Origin: Acidobacteriota bacterium
GTDB lineage: Bacteria; Acidobacteriota; Blastocatellia; UBA7656
Assembly (NCBI GenBank): GCA_038040445.1
Contig: JBBPIG010000004.1
Span: 80,190 to 144,189, forward strand
DNA: 64,000 bases
Reading direction: 5' to 3'
Shown: positions 24,390-34,473 of the stretch, in pieces
Numbering within the stretch: the stretch's first letter is position 1
Layout: each line of letters starts with the position of its first letter
Translations under genes and position numbers: made by a program
Notes under the pieces: generated by a model
The model's input: only the letters and a program-made list of their open reading frames with translations
Told to the model about the DNA's origin: nothing
Databases searched by the model: none

Positions 24390-25898
24390 ATGACTGATCT
24401 GGAAGTTTATTCCATTCTTGTCATCGTCCTTGCGTTGTGTGTCGCGAACTGGCGGGCGGGCGTTTCCATCTGTTTATTGGTGGGCTTCCTTCAGGACCCG
24501 TTGCGGAAGCTGATGCCGGGCGAGCCTGTCTATTTCACGGCGCTGGTTGGCGCGCCGTTGCTGGCAACGTTGATCGGCGCGCACCTGCGCAACGTTCGCA
24601 TCAGTTTTCGCCCCGTCCATTCGTGGAGTAGTGTCCTGCGCACGCCGCTGAATCTGTTCATACTTCTCGTCGGGATTCAGAGCGTCGCTGCCGTCATCAA
24701 AACCGGAAACCCAACCATCGGCGCAATCGGTGCGCTGTCGTATCTGGCGCCGCTCCCCGCCATTTTGCTGGGATATCAATTCAGCAGAAGCGAGCGGGAC
24801 ATCGTCAAGCTCATCAAGTTTTATTTGGTGGCCGGCATCGTGATGCTATCCGGAATATACCTATCGTATGTGGGCTATGACTGGACCGCACTCAAGGCTG
24901 TCGGCGAAGGGTTGTTCATCTACTCTGTCGAAAAAGGGCGGCTGGATCTCTATTCTGGTTTTCTTCGCAGTCCGGAGATCGCGGCGTGGCACGCGGCCAC
25001 GTGCGTATGCCTGCTCATAATTTTGTCTCTTTCGATTCGACGCAACCGAATACTCAAATGGAGCTCGGGTGGTTTGGTGGTGTTTCTAATGGGCGCTCTT
25101 TTGTTGACGGGACGGCGCAAGTTTATTGTGGAAATTGTGGTGTTCGCTTCCATCTATGCGCTCTTGCTGATCTGGTTCCGAAGGTCGGCGTTCAAATCTG
25201 CGCTCGTATCCAGCTCAGCCCTTCTTCTTGCGGCTGGCCTGGTAATGGGATCGGTTAGCTACATGTACATCGCCTCCGATGTCGCCACAACTGAGTTTCT
25301 CCCGTATTACGAGCGCGGCGCGAGCGTGCGAACCGACGTGTCAAAGCGGGTGTCAGTGATGACCCTAGATTCCTTCCAATATGTGATAGCGCAAAACGGG
25401 ATTCTGGGCTCGGGGGCGGGAACGGGTAGTCAAGGCGCTCAGCATTTCGGCGGCGGGGCCAACATTGTGGGCGGAGCGGCAGAGGGCGGGCTCGCGAAGG
25501 TGTTGGCCGAGCTTGGCATTCCGGGGCTGATCTTGCTGCTGTGGCTGGTAATAAGTCTGGCCCGTTACATGTGGTCGATCATTCTGTACATAACGTTCGT
25601 GAGAGAGGTGGACCCCGCGTTGTCGAAGCTGATCTTTGGATTGGTGGCGTTCCTGATGACTAATGGGTTCGTGTACACCACCGCCCACCAGGTGTTCGGA
25701 GACCCGTTTGTGCTGATCGTCCTGGGATTCTTCCTTGGGTTCGTGATGGCAATGCCGAAGATGCTGATGCGAAAGACCGACGACCGAAGACGGACGACGG
25801 GAGAGATCGACCTGCGGCAGACGGTCCTCCGTCGCCCGTCTCCGGTCCCCGGTCTCCGGTCGTCCGTCGTCGGTCCCCCGTCATCCCATAAGCAATGA
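24390..25898 (+). CDS. O-antigen ligase/polymerase-like membrane protein (Wzy/WaaL family)
   Basis: 502 residues with about ten to twelve hydrophobic spans, a long periplasmic loop after residue 290 (YYERGASVRTDVSKR, then NGILGSGAGTGSQGAQHFGGG) and a glycine-rich conserved segment typical of the Wzy_C/O-antigen ligase fold. It could polymerise repeat units or ligate the glycan to its acceptor. With a Wzm/Wzt exporter present, a ligase or an exosortase-type role is as likely as polymerase. The C-terminal 41 residues (from about residue 462) are translated from heptamer array E8. No Shine-Dalgarno precedes the ATG. Confidence 0.8.
   Translation: MTDLEVYSILVIVLALCVANWRAGVSICLLVGFLQDPLRKLMPGEPVYFTALVGAPLLATLIGAHLRNVRISFRPVHSWSSVLRTPLNLFILLVGIQSVAAVIKTGNPTIGAIGALSYLAPLPAILLGYQFSRSERDIVKLIKFYLVAGIVMLSGIYLSYVGYDWTALKAVGEGLFIYSVEKGRLDLYSGFLRSPEIAAWHAATCVCLLIILSLSIRRNRILKWSSGGLVVFLMGALLLTGRRKFIVEIVVFASIYALLLIWFRRSAFKSALVSSSALLLAAGLVMGSVSYMYIASDVATTEFLPYYERGASVRTDVSKRVSVMTLDSFQYVIAQNGILGSGAGTGSQGAQHFGGGANIVGGAAEGGLAKVLAELGIPGLILLLWLVISLARYMWSIILYITFVREVDPALSKLIFGLVAFLMTNGFVYTTAHQVFGDPFVLIVLGFFLGFVMAMPKMLMRKTDDRRRTTGEIDLRQTVLRRPSPVPGLRSSVVGPPSSHKQ
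25775..25886. repeat. Heptamer inverted array E8 at the wzy-like 3' end
   Basis: Left arm GACCGAC/GACGACG units to about 25830, right arm CGTCNNC/GGTCNNC units to 25886. It is read as the protein tail of the membrane protein. The stop codon overlaps the ATG at 25895. The right arm leaves no room for a Shine-Dalgarno sequence. Confidence 0.9.
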
Positions 25899-28639
25899 AA
25901 GTCGCGGTTGTTTCGCCTCACCCAATTCAATACCACACACCGTGGTTTCAGAAGCTCGCGGCTCAGGAGCACGTTGACCTGAAAGTTTACTACGCGCTTT
26001 TGCCCGACCAGCGGCAACAGGGTGTCGGGTTTGGCGAAGCTTTCGCCTGGGACATTCCGCTGCTTGAAGGCTATGACTGGGAGCTGATTCCCAACAAAAG
26101 AAGATCGCCGAGCCTGCGAGGCTTTTTTCGAAGCAGCACCCCGGCTATCTATTCACTGCTTGCCCGGGCAAAGCCCGATGTCGTGATCATCACCGGATGG
26201 CAGGCGCTGCCATTGCTGCAAGCGCTATGGGCGGCGATCAGGCTCGGAATCCCGCGCATAGTCCGAGGAGAATCCAACGGCTTGCGACCGAGGCCCTCGC
26301 CGGTTCGAGCTTTACATCGGCTGCTGCTCTCGCGGTTCGATGCGTTCCTGGCAATCGGCAAGCTGAATCGCGAGTTCTATCTTCAGTACGGCATCCCGGA
26401 CGAACGTGTTTTCTCCTGTCCGTACTTTGTGGACAACGATCGCTTCGCGGCCCAGCTCGTTGGGGATGCCGTCGAACGCGACTCCTTGCGCGCCGGATGG
26501 AACATCGACGACGGGCGACCGGCGACCGAAGACCGGCCTCGGGTCTGTTTTCTTTTTGCGGGAAAGCTGGAGCCGAAGAAACGAATAATGGATCTGCTGC
26601 GAGCGATGGACGTGGCTCGGCGGAAGTGTCCTTCGATTCACCTGCTGGTGGCCGGCGCCGGCGAGCTGATGGATGAGGCTCGACAGTTTGCGGAGAGTCG
26701 CAGCCTACCGGTCACTTTCGCGGGCTTCTTGAATCAGTCACAGATCACTCGCGCTTATGCAGCCGCCGATTGTCTGGTGTTGCCTTCGGATCACGGTGAG
26801 ACGTGGGGTCTGGTGGTGAACGAGGCGATGGCTTGTGGTCTCCCCGCAATCGTGAGCGACCAAGCCGGTTGTGGTCCCGATCTGGTTGAAGAAGGCGTCA
26901 CCGGTGGCGTCTTCCCGTGTGGAGACATCAACGCACTTGCGCTAAAGATTCAAGCGTTCGCTTCGGATCCTGAACAGCTTGCTCGCATGGGGGAGCAAGC
27001 CAGGCAACGAATCAATAACTACTCTGTTGAACGGGCGGTTCAGGGCACAATGCGGGCGCTCGAGTTCGTGACAAGCGCCGGGCGACGGACGACAGACGAC
27101 GGGCGAGAGACGACGGGGGACGGGCGACGGACGACAGACGACGGGCGACGGGTGACGGGCGACGGGCGATTGACGACAGACGACGGACGACGGACGACGG
27201 AGGACGGAGGACGGACGACGGTCCACCGTCATCTGTCCCCGGTCTCCGGTCGCCCCTCGGTCCACCGTCATCTGTCCCCGGTCTCCGGTCGGTCCTCGGT
27301 CGTCGGTCCTCGGTCCTCCCTGCGCGTTCTCCACGTGATTCCCTCCATGTCTTCGAGAGACGGCGGGCCAAGCTTTGCCATGCCGTTGATCGCTCGAGGG
27401 CTTCAGCGCGCGGGAGTCGTGGTTGATGTGGCGACTACGGTAGGAGACCAGGAAGCCGCGACGCTTGGCGCCGATCTCGACGGACCCGTGAGGAGCGAGG
27501 GAGTGAGCTACTTCAACTTTCGCCGGCAGTCTGAGTTCTACAAGGTTTCGTTTCCGTTATCGAAATGGCTTTCCGCCCACGTTCGGGACTACGACCTCGT
27601 TCACATACACGCCCTGTTCTCGTATTCGAGCTATGCCGCTGCAACTCTGGCAGCTAAGAACGGGGTGCCTTACATCGTCAGACCGCTTGGCGTGTTGAAT
27701 CGCTGGGGCATGCAGAACCGCCGAAGGTTGCTGAAGCGGCTTTCGTTCCGCTTTATCGAACAGCGCATAATACGCAACGCCGCGGCAATCCACTACACCA
27801 GCCAGCAGGAGAAGCTCGAAGCCGAGGAAGCGGGCGTTAGAAATCAATCAGTGGTGATTCCTCTCGCGGTTGACCTGTCAGGGTTTCGTGAGTTGGGGGG
27901 GCCTGAAAGATTCTATGAGAAGTTCCCTCGCGCGCGCGGCAACGACATCATCTTGTTCCTGTCGCGGCTCGACCCAAAGAAGGGGTTGGATCTATTGCTG
28001 CGCGCATTCGCGACGGACAACCGAAGACGGACGACCGGAGACGGACGGCGGACTTTGCTTGTGATAGCGGGGGAGGGCGACGCGCAGTTTGTAGAGGGCT
28101 TGCGTAGACTGGCGGAGGAACTGCGGATCGCCGACGCGATTCTGTGGACCGGGTTTCTTGACGGCGAGGATAAGTTGTCCGCGATGGCCGCAGCATCGTT
28201 GTTTGTTCTGCCTTCTTACTCGGAGAACTTCGGCATCGCGCTTGTCGAAGCAATGGCCGCGGGGCTGCCGTGTGTGATGTCGGATCAGGTGGGGATAGCG
28301 GTTGACGCAAAGGAATACGACGCGGGGTTGGTGGCGCCATGCGAGGCCGGGCTGGTGGCTTCTGCGATGCGGCGCCTGATCGACGATCCCGAGCTGCGCG
28401 GTCGTCTCGGCGCCAACGCGCGCCGCCTTGCCGATGATCGCTTCTCGGTGGAGGCAATGACCGATTCGCTGGTAAAGCTTTACGATCGGGTTCTGTCTCG
28501 GGCGACGGGAGACCGGAGACCGGAGACGGGAGACCGGGGCAAGATGACCGTAGACCGGGGACAGACGACGGCCGACCGGGGACCCGAGAGCGCCCGTCGT
28601 CCGTCGTCCGTCGTCCGTCAGATCAACCAGCATGTCTAA
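25895..28639 (+). CDS. Fusion of two GT4 glycosyltransferases through a repeat-encoded linker
   Basis: 914 residues, about twice the family length. Domain 1 (about 1-395) begins KVAVVSPHPIQYHTPWFQKL and has ETWGLVVNE (E-x7-E). Domain 2 (about 476-868) begins LRVLHVIPSMSSRDGGPSFA and has ENFGIALVE (E-x7-E). Residues 396-475 are the translation of array E10, with R/T/D/G heptapeptides then a duplicated 13-residue unit VHRHLSPVSGRPS. Smaller arrays add residues 204-215 (E9) in domain 1, 706-720 (E11) in domain 2, and the tail 869-908 (E12). Both catalytic signatures are intact, so a bifunctional enzyme making two successive linkages is plausible. Readthrough created by array expansion is the inferred origin. 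Confidence 0.9.
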   Translation: MKVAVVSPHPIQYHTPWFQKLAAQEHVDLKVYYALLPDQRQQGVGFGEAFAWDIPLLEGYDWELIPNKRRSPSLRGFFRSSTPAIYSLLARAKPDVVIITGWQALPLLQALWAAIRLGIPRIVRGESNGLRPRPSPVRALHRLLLSRFDAFLAIGKLNREFYLQYGIPDERVFSCPYFVDNDRFAAQLVGDAVERDSLRAGWNIDDGRPATEDRPRVCFLFAGKLEPKKRIMDLLRAMDVARRKCPSIHLLVAGAGELMDEARQFAESRSLPVTFAGFLNQSQITRAYAAADCLVLPSDHGETWGLVVNEAMACGLPAIVSDQAGCGPDLVEEGVTGGVFPCGDINALALKIQAFASDPEQLARMGEQARQRINNYSVERAVQGTMRALEFVTSAGRRTTDDGRETTGDGRRTTDDGRRVTGDGRLTTDDGRRTTEDGGRTTVHRHLSPVSGRPSVHRHLSPVSGRSSVVGPRSSLRVLHVIPSMSSRDGGPSFAMPLIARGLQRAGVVVDVATTVGDQEAATLGADLDGPVRSEGVSYFNFRRQSEFYKVSFPLSKWLSAHVRDYDLVHIHALFSYSSYAAATLAAKNGVPYIVRPLGVLNRWGMQNRRRLLKRLSFRFIEQRIIRNAAAIHYTSQQEKLEAEEAGVRNQSVVIPLAVDLSGFRELGGPERFYEKFPRARGNDIILFLSRLDPKKGLDLLLRAFATDNRRRTTGDGRRTLLVIAGEGDAQFVEGLRRLAEELRIADAILWTGFLDGEDKLSAMAAASLFVLPSYSENFGIALVEAMAAGLPCVMSDQVGIAVDAKEYDAGLVAPCEAGLVASAMRRLIDDPELRGRLGANARRLADDRFSVEAMTDSLVKLYDRVLSRATGDRRPETGDRGKMTVDRGQTTADRGPESARRPSSVVRQINQHV
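26506..26537. repeat. Heptamer array E9 (left arm only)
   Basis: Four to five GACGACG/GACCGGC-type units within domain 1 of the fused glycosyltransferase, in the loop before the strand RVCFLFAGK. It adds about eleven residues. No right arm is present. Confidence 0.8.
27080..27319. repeat. Heptamer inverted array E10 (gene-fusion linker)
   Basis: The largest array in the window. The left arm is about twenty GACGACG/GACGGGC units (27080-27219), the right arm about fourteen GGTCNNC units (27220-27319). The right arm includes a 39-base word present twice (from 27220 and 27259). The frame is open throughout, joining two glycosyltransferase domains. Translation shows a seven-residue period, as expected for 3 x 7 bases. 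Confidence 0.95.
28011..28053. repeat. Heptamer array E11 (left arm only)
   Basis: Six GACGGAC/GACCGGA-type units inside domain 2 of the fused glycosyltransferase, between the conserved helix ending LLLRAF and the strand TLLVIAGEG. The tract adds about fourteen residues to a loop that normally has two or three. Confidence 0.8.
28501..28619. repeat. Heptamer inverted array E12
   Basis: Left arm GACGGGA/GACCGGA units to about 28600, a short right arm of CGTCGTC-type units to 28619. It encodes most of the C-terminal tail of the fused glycosyltransferase and ends about twelve bases before the ATG at 28632. Confidence 0.9.
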
Positions 28640-29600
28640 GATCAAAAGAAAGGCGCTGATCTTCGGAGTATCCGGTCAAGACGGCTCCTACCTCGCTCAG
28701 TTGCTTTTGGGAAAAGGCTATGAGGTCTTTGGGGCGTCGCGAGATGCGCAAGTTGCGTCCTTCGCCAACCTCTCGAGGTTGGATATTCGGGATCGTGTCG
28801 CCCTCGAATCCGTTTCGCTGACCGACTTTCGCAGCGTGTTACAGGCGCTGATGAAGATCCAACCCGACGAGGTCTACAATCTGGCGGGACAAACCTCGGT
28901 AGGTCTCTCATTCCAACAGCCAGTAGAGACTCTCGAGAGCATCGCGCAAGGAACGTTGAACCTGCTCGAGGCGATTCGATTCACCGGCCTGGTCATCAGG
29001 CTATACAACGCGGGGTCGAGCGAGTGCTTTGGCGATACCGATCTCCCTGCCGATGAGAACACGCCTTTTCGCCCGCGCAGCCCTTACGCCGTGGCGAAGG
29101 CGGCCGCGTTCTGGGAAGTGGCCAACTATCGAGAGGCCTACGGTCTGTATGCTTGCTCGGGAATGCTGTTCAATCACGAGTCGCCCTTGAGGCCCGAGCG
29201 ATTCGTCACCAAGAAGATCGTCGCCGCCGCTTGCCGGATCGCCGCCGGAAGCCAGGAGAAGCTTCATCTGGGTAACATCTCGATTCAACGCGACTGGGGA
29301 TGGGCGCCGCAATATGTGGAAGCCATGTGGCTGATGCTCCAGGAAGACAAACCGGAGGATTATGTGATAGCGACCGGCGAGTCGCACAGCCTCGAAGAGT
29401 TTGTTGAGACGGCCTTTTCGTGTCTGGGACTCGACTGGAAAAAATACGTGGTCCTGGATCCGGCGCTATTGCGGCCGGCGGACATAACCGTTGGGAGAGC
29501 GAACCCAACCAGGGCCCGAGAACGCCTCGGTTGGCTGGCGCAGAACAAGATGCGAGACGTTGTGCGTCTGATGGTCGAAGCCGAGCAGGAAGAGAGGTAA
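28632..29600 (+). CDS. GDP-mannose 4,6-dehydratase family protein (SDR)
   Basis: 322 residues, extended short-chain dehydrogenase. GVSGQDGSYLAQLLL is the NADP-binding glycine motif. AGSSECFGD supplies the S/E catalytic residues, and SPYAVAKAA the Y-x3-K. FNHESPLRPERFVTKKI and GNISIQRDWGWAPQYVEAMW are specific to Gmd and close relatives. It diverges clearly from the second Gmd at 32319, so it may be the 4-reductase (Rmd) or a dehydratase of another donor. The ATG overlaps the end of the fused glycosyltransferase by eight bases. Confidence 0.85.
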   Translation: MSKIKRKALIFGVSGQDGSYLAQLLLGKGYEVFGASRDAQVASFANLSRLDIRDRVALESVSLTDFRSVLQALMKIQPDEVYNLAGQTSVGLSFQQPVETLESIAQGTLNLLEAIRFTGLVIRLYNAGSSECFGDTDLPADENTPFRPRSPYAVAKAAAFWEVANYREAYGLYACSGMLFNHESPLRPERFVTKKIVAAACRIAAGSQEKLHLGNISIQRDWGWAPQYVEAMWLMLQEDKPEDYVIATGESHSLEEFVETAFSCLGLDWKKYVVLDPALLRPADITVGRANPTRARERLGWLAQNKMRDVVRLMVEAEQEER

Positions 29601-29613
29601 GAGGTCAGAGGAA

Positions 29614-29678
29614 GGACGGATGACCGACGACGGAGGACGGGTGACCGTCGCCTGTCGTCCGTCGTCGGTCATCCGTCC
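29614..29678. repeat. Perfect heptamer hairpin E13
   Basis: A 21-base arm at 29614-29634 (starting GGACGGATGACC) is exactly complementary to 29658-29678, with a 23-base centre that continues the pairing with two mismatches. This is the cleanest palindrome of the GTCNNC family. It lies in the 86-base gap between a dehydratase and a glycosyltransferase. No T-tract follows, so it does not look like a classical intrinsic terminator. Confidence 0.93.
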
Positions 29679-29686
29679 AACAGCGT

Positions 29687-30529
29687 ATGCTTGATCAAAT
29701 CACGCCCGTCATCTTGACCTACAACGAAGCTCCGAACATCGGGCGCACGCTCGAGCAGCTTCAGTGGGCGCGAGACATAGTGGTAGTTGACAGCTTCAGC
29801 GATGATGAAACCCTTGCAGTCGCCGGCCGAACTTCGCAGACAAGGGTGGTTCAGCGAGAGTTCGATTGTCACGAGAGCCAGTGGAACTTTGCCTTGAACG
29901 AAACCGGCATAGCTTCAGAGTGGGTGCTGGCGCTGGATGCTGATTTCGTTCTAACACCCGAGCTAGTCGAGGAGCTGAGTAAGCTAACACCCGGAGGGGA
30001 AACGGCGGGCTATCGAGCGCGCTTTGTTTATTGCGTCAGCGGCAGGCCGTTGCGCGGATCGGCTTATCCGCCGGTGACGGTGCTGTTTCGCCGCGACGGA
30101 GCTTCGTACCTGCAGGATGGGCATACGCAGCGCGTGCTGGTCCAGGGAGAGGTGGTGGATTTGCGCGCGCCGATCTTGCACGACGATCGAAAGAGCTTCG
30201 ATCGCTGGCTTCGTTCGCAAGCTCGATATATGAAGCTCGAGGCGGCCAAGCTCGGCCAGTCCGCATGGGGAGATCTGGAATGGGCGGATCGGTTGAGAAA
30301 GACGCGGATCCTCGCACCGTTCGCCGTCTTGTTTTACTGCTTGTTCATAAAGGGAGCGATCCTCGATGGGCGCGCCGGGTTCTACTACGCATTCCAACGA
30401 TTGTTATCAGAGTTGATCTTGTCGCTCTACTTGATTGAGGCTTTGCTTGGATCGGAGAAGAAGCCAGTCATCGCAGCGAAAAGTGATGAGGAGCGGGCGG
30501 CCTTGACGGCGCTCAAACAGCGCAAATAG
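29687..30529 (+). CDS. Glycosyltransferase family 2 (WaaE/KdtX-like)
   Basis: 280 residues. TPVILTYNEAPNIGRTLEQL, DIVVVDSFSDDETL and LALDADFVLTPEL give the compact GT-A core of the lipopolysaccharide core beta-glucosyltransferase-like group. QDGHTQRVLVQGEVVDLRAP and DDRKSFDRWLRSQARYMKLEA are its later conserved motifs, and there is a hydrophobic patch near residue 205-225. The ATG follows array E13 by eight bases with no Shine-Dalgarno. The acceptor is probably lipid-linked. Confidence 0.87.
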   Translation: MLDQITPVILTYNEAPNIGRTLEQLQWARDIVVVDSFSDDETLAVAGRTSQTRVVQREFDCHESQWNFALNETGIASEWVLALDADFVLTPELVEELSKLTPGGETAGYRARFVYCVSGRPLRGSAYPPVTVLFRRDGASYLQDGHTQRVLVQGEVVDLRAPILHDDRKSFDRWLRSQARYMKLEAAKLGQSAWGDLEWADRLRKTRILAPFAVLFYCLFIKGAILDGRAGFYYAFQRLLSELILSLYLIEALLGSEKKPVIAAKSDEERAALTALKQRK

Positions 30530-30531
30530 AA

Positions 30532-30539
30532 GGGGGAGG
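30532..30539 (+). promoter_or_regulatory. Ribosome binding site deciding a TTG start
   Basis: GGGGGAGG lies three bases before the TTG at 30543. It fixes the carbamoyltransferase start, because the protein's conserved N-terminus (FVLGINAYHGDASAA) begins exactly there and no ATG or GTG is available. Confidence 0.7.
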
Positions 30540-30542
30540 TCC

Positions 30543-32306
30543 TTGTTCGTTCTCGGAATCAACGCATATCACGGCGACGCTTCGGCGGCGATCATAAAAG
30601 ACGGCGCGCTCATCGCCGCGGTGGAAGAGGAGCGTTTCAACCGCATCAAGCACTGCGCCGGCTTTCCGGCGCGGTCGATTCGCTATTGTCTGGAAGCGGC
30701 CGGCATCACGATCGAAGACGTTGAGCACGTCGGCGTTTCGCGCGATCCCTCAGCCCACCTTCACCGGAAAATTCTGTTCGCCGCGACGAGGGCTGTCAAA
30801 AGCGTCAGCGGATTTGACAGACGCGACCGGGGTATCTTCGCTGCGGTATCTGAGCGTTTGGCGAACGCAGCCAGGGTGCGCGATTTGAAAGACGACCTGG
30901 CCAAGGCGCTCGGTGTTTCAAGAGACAGACTGAAGTCCGAGTTCCACAACATCGAACATCACCGGGCGCATCTCGCAAGCTCGTTCTTCGTTTCGCAGTT
31001 TGAACGGGCGGCGTTGCTGTCGATTGACGGCTTCGGCGATTTCATCTCGACGATGTGGGCCGAGGGTGAAGGCAACTCGATCGAAGTGCGGGGACACGTC
31101 GAGTATCCGCACTCGACGGGGATCGTTTACACGGCGACGACTCAGTTCCTTGGCTTCCCGCACTACGGCGATGAGGGCAAGATCATGGGACTGGCGCCCT
31201 ATGGCAAGCCGCAATTCATCGGAGAGTTCCGCGACATAGTCAGGACCGAAGAAGACGGGCAGTTCCGCTTGAACCTCGATTACTTCCGGCATCACGCGGA
31301 AGGCGTCGACATGACCTGGGATGATGGCTCGCCTGTGATCGGGCGCATTTTCTCGGATGAATACTCAAAGCTGTTTGGCGCGCCGCGAGCAGACGGATCG
31401 CCGTTGACCGATCGCGACCGCGACATAGCCGCGAGTTTGCAGATGCGGTTAGAGGAGGTCGGCTTTCACGTGTTGAATCATCTGCACGACGTGACCGGGC
31501 TGACCGATCTGGGCTTGTCGGGCGGCGTCGCTTATAACTCGGTGATGAATGGAAAGATACTCTTGAACACGCCGTTCCGCCGGGTGTTCGTGCAGCCGGC
31601 GGCCGGCGACAGCGGGACCGCGCTTGGCGTTTGCTACCAGATCTACAACAACATCCTCGAGCGGCCGCGCGGCTTCGTGATGGAAGGCGCTTACACCGGA
31701 CCGGAGTTCTCTGATGCCGAGATTCGCATGGAGCTCGAACGAAGCGGGCTGACTTATCAGACCTTCGACGATCGAGAACTGACGCGCCAGGCTGCGAGCG
31801 ACATTGCAAACGGGGCGGTGATGGGATGGTTCCAGGGCAGAATGGAGTTCGGGCCGCGAGCGCTTGGGAATCGCTCGATCGTGGTCGATCCGCGGCGTGT
31901 GGAGATGAAAGACGTCTTGAACGAAAGAATCAAAAAGCGCGAGCCGTTTCGTCCGTTTGCGCCGTCGATCATGGAAGAGTACGTGGGAGATTACTTCGAG
32001 CAAACGCATCCGGCTCCCACTATGCTGATGGTTTATCAGATAAGGTCCGAACGCCGGTCGGAGATTGCGGCGGTGACGCACGTCGACGGATCGGGCCGGC
32101 TGCAGACTGTGTCGCGCGAAATGAACCCGCGCTACTATCAGCTTATTTCAGATTTCCACGATCTCACGGGCGTGCCGGTCGTGCTCAACACCTCTTTCAA
32201 TGAGAACGAACCGATCGTCTGCACGCCGCGCGACGCGATTGATTGCTTTTTGAAGACTCGGATGGACGTGTTGTACATTGGCAACAACGCAGTAAGACGC
32301 TGCTGA
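30543..32306 (+). CDS. Carbamoyltransferase (NodU/CmcH/TobZ family)
   Basis: 587 residues, normal length. The N-terminal Kae1-like domain starts LGINAYHGDASAAI, with VEEERFNRIKHC and the metal-binding HHRAHLASSFF near residue 140. The YrdC-like C-terminal half has GPRALGNRSIVVDPR and FRPFAPSIMEE. The family makes carbamoyl-adenylate from carbamoyl phosphate and ATP and transfers it to a sugar hydroxyl. Here it should O-carbamoylate a residue of the exported glycan, as NodU does for Nod factors. It starts at TTG. It is followed 12 bases later by gmd. Confidence 0.93.
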   Translation: MFVLGINAYHGDASAAIIKDGALIAAVEEERFNRIKHCAGFPARSIRYCLEAAGITIEDVEHVGVSRDPSAHLHRKILFAATRAVKSVSGFDRRDRGIFAAVSERLANAARVRDLKDDLAKALGVSRDRLKSEFHNIEHHRAHLASSFFVSQFERAALLSIDGFGDFISTMWAEGEGNSIEVRGHVEYPHSTGIVYTATTQFLGFPHYGDEGKIMGLAPYGKPQFIGEFRDIVRTEEDGQFRLNLDYFRHHAEGVDMTWDDGSPVIGRIFSDEYSKLFGAPRADGSPLTDRDRDIAASLQMRLEEVGFHVLNHLHDVTGLTDLGLSGGVAYNSVMNGKILLNTPFRRVFVQPAAGDSGTALGVCYQIYNNILERPRGFVMEGAYTGPEFSDAEIRMELERSGLTYQTFDDRELTRQAASDIANGAVMGWFQGRMEFGPRALGNRSIVVDPRRVEMKDVLNERIKKREPFRPFAPSIMEEYVGDYFEQTHPAPTMLMVYQIRSERRSEIAAVTHVDGSGRLQTVSREMNPRYYQLISDFHDLTGVPVVLNTSFNENEPIVCTPRDAIDCFLKTRMDVLYIGNNAVRRC

Positions 32307-32318
32307 TTTGGGTAACCT

Positions 32319-34468
<2,150 letters not shown>

Positions 34469-34473
34469 TTACC

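Noticed and set aside
29614-29678. Classical Rho-independent terminator
   Set aside because: The stem is strong, but no T-run follows and the same words recur inside coding regions, so a repeat-element reading is better.
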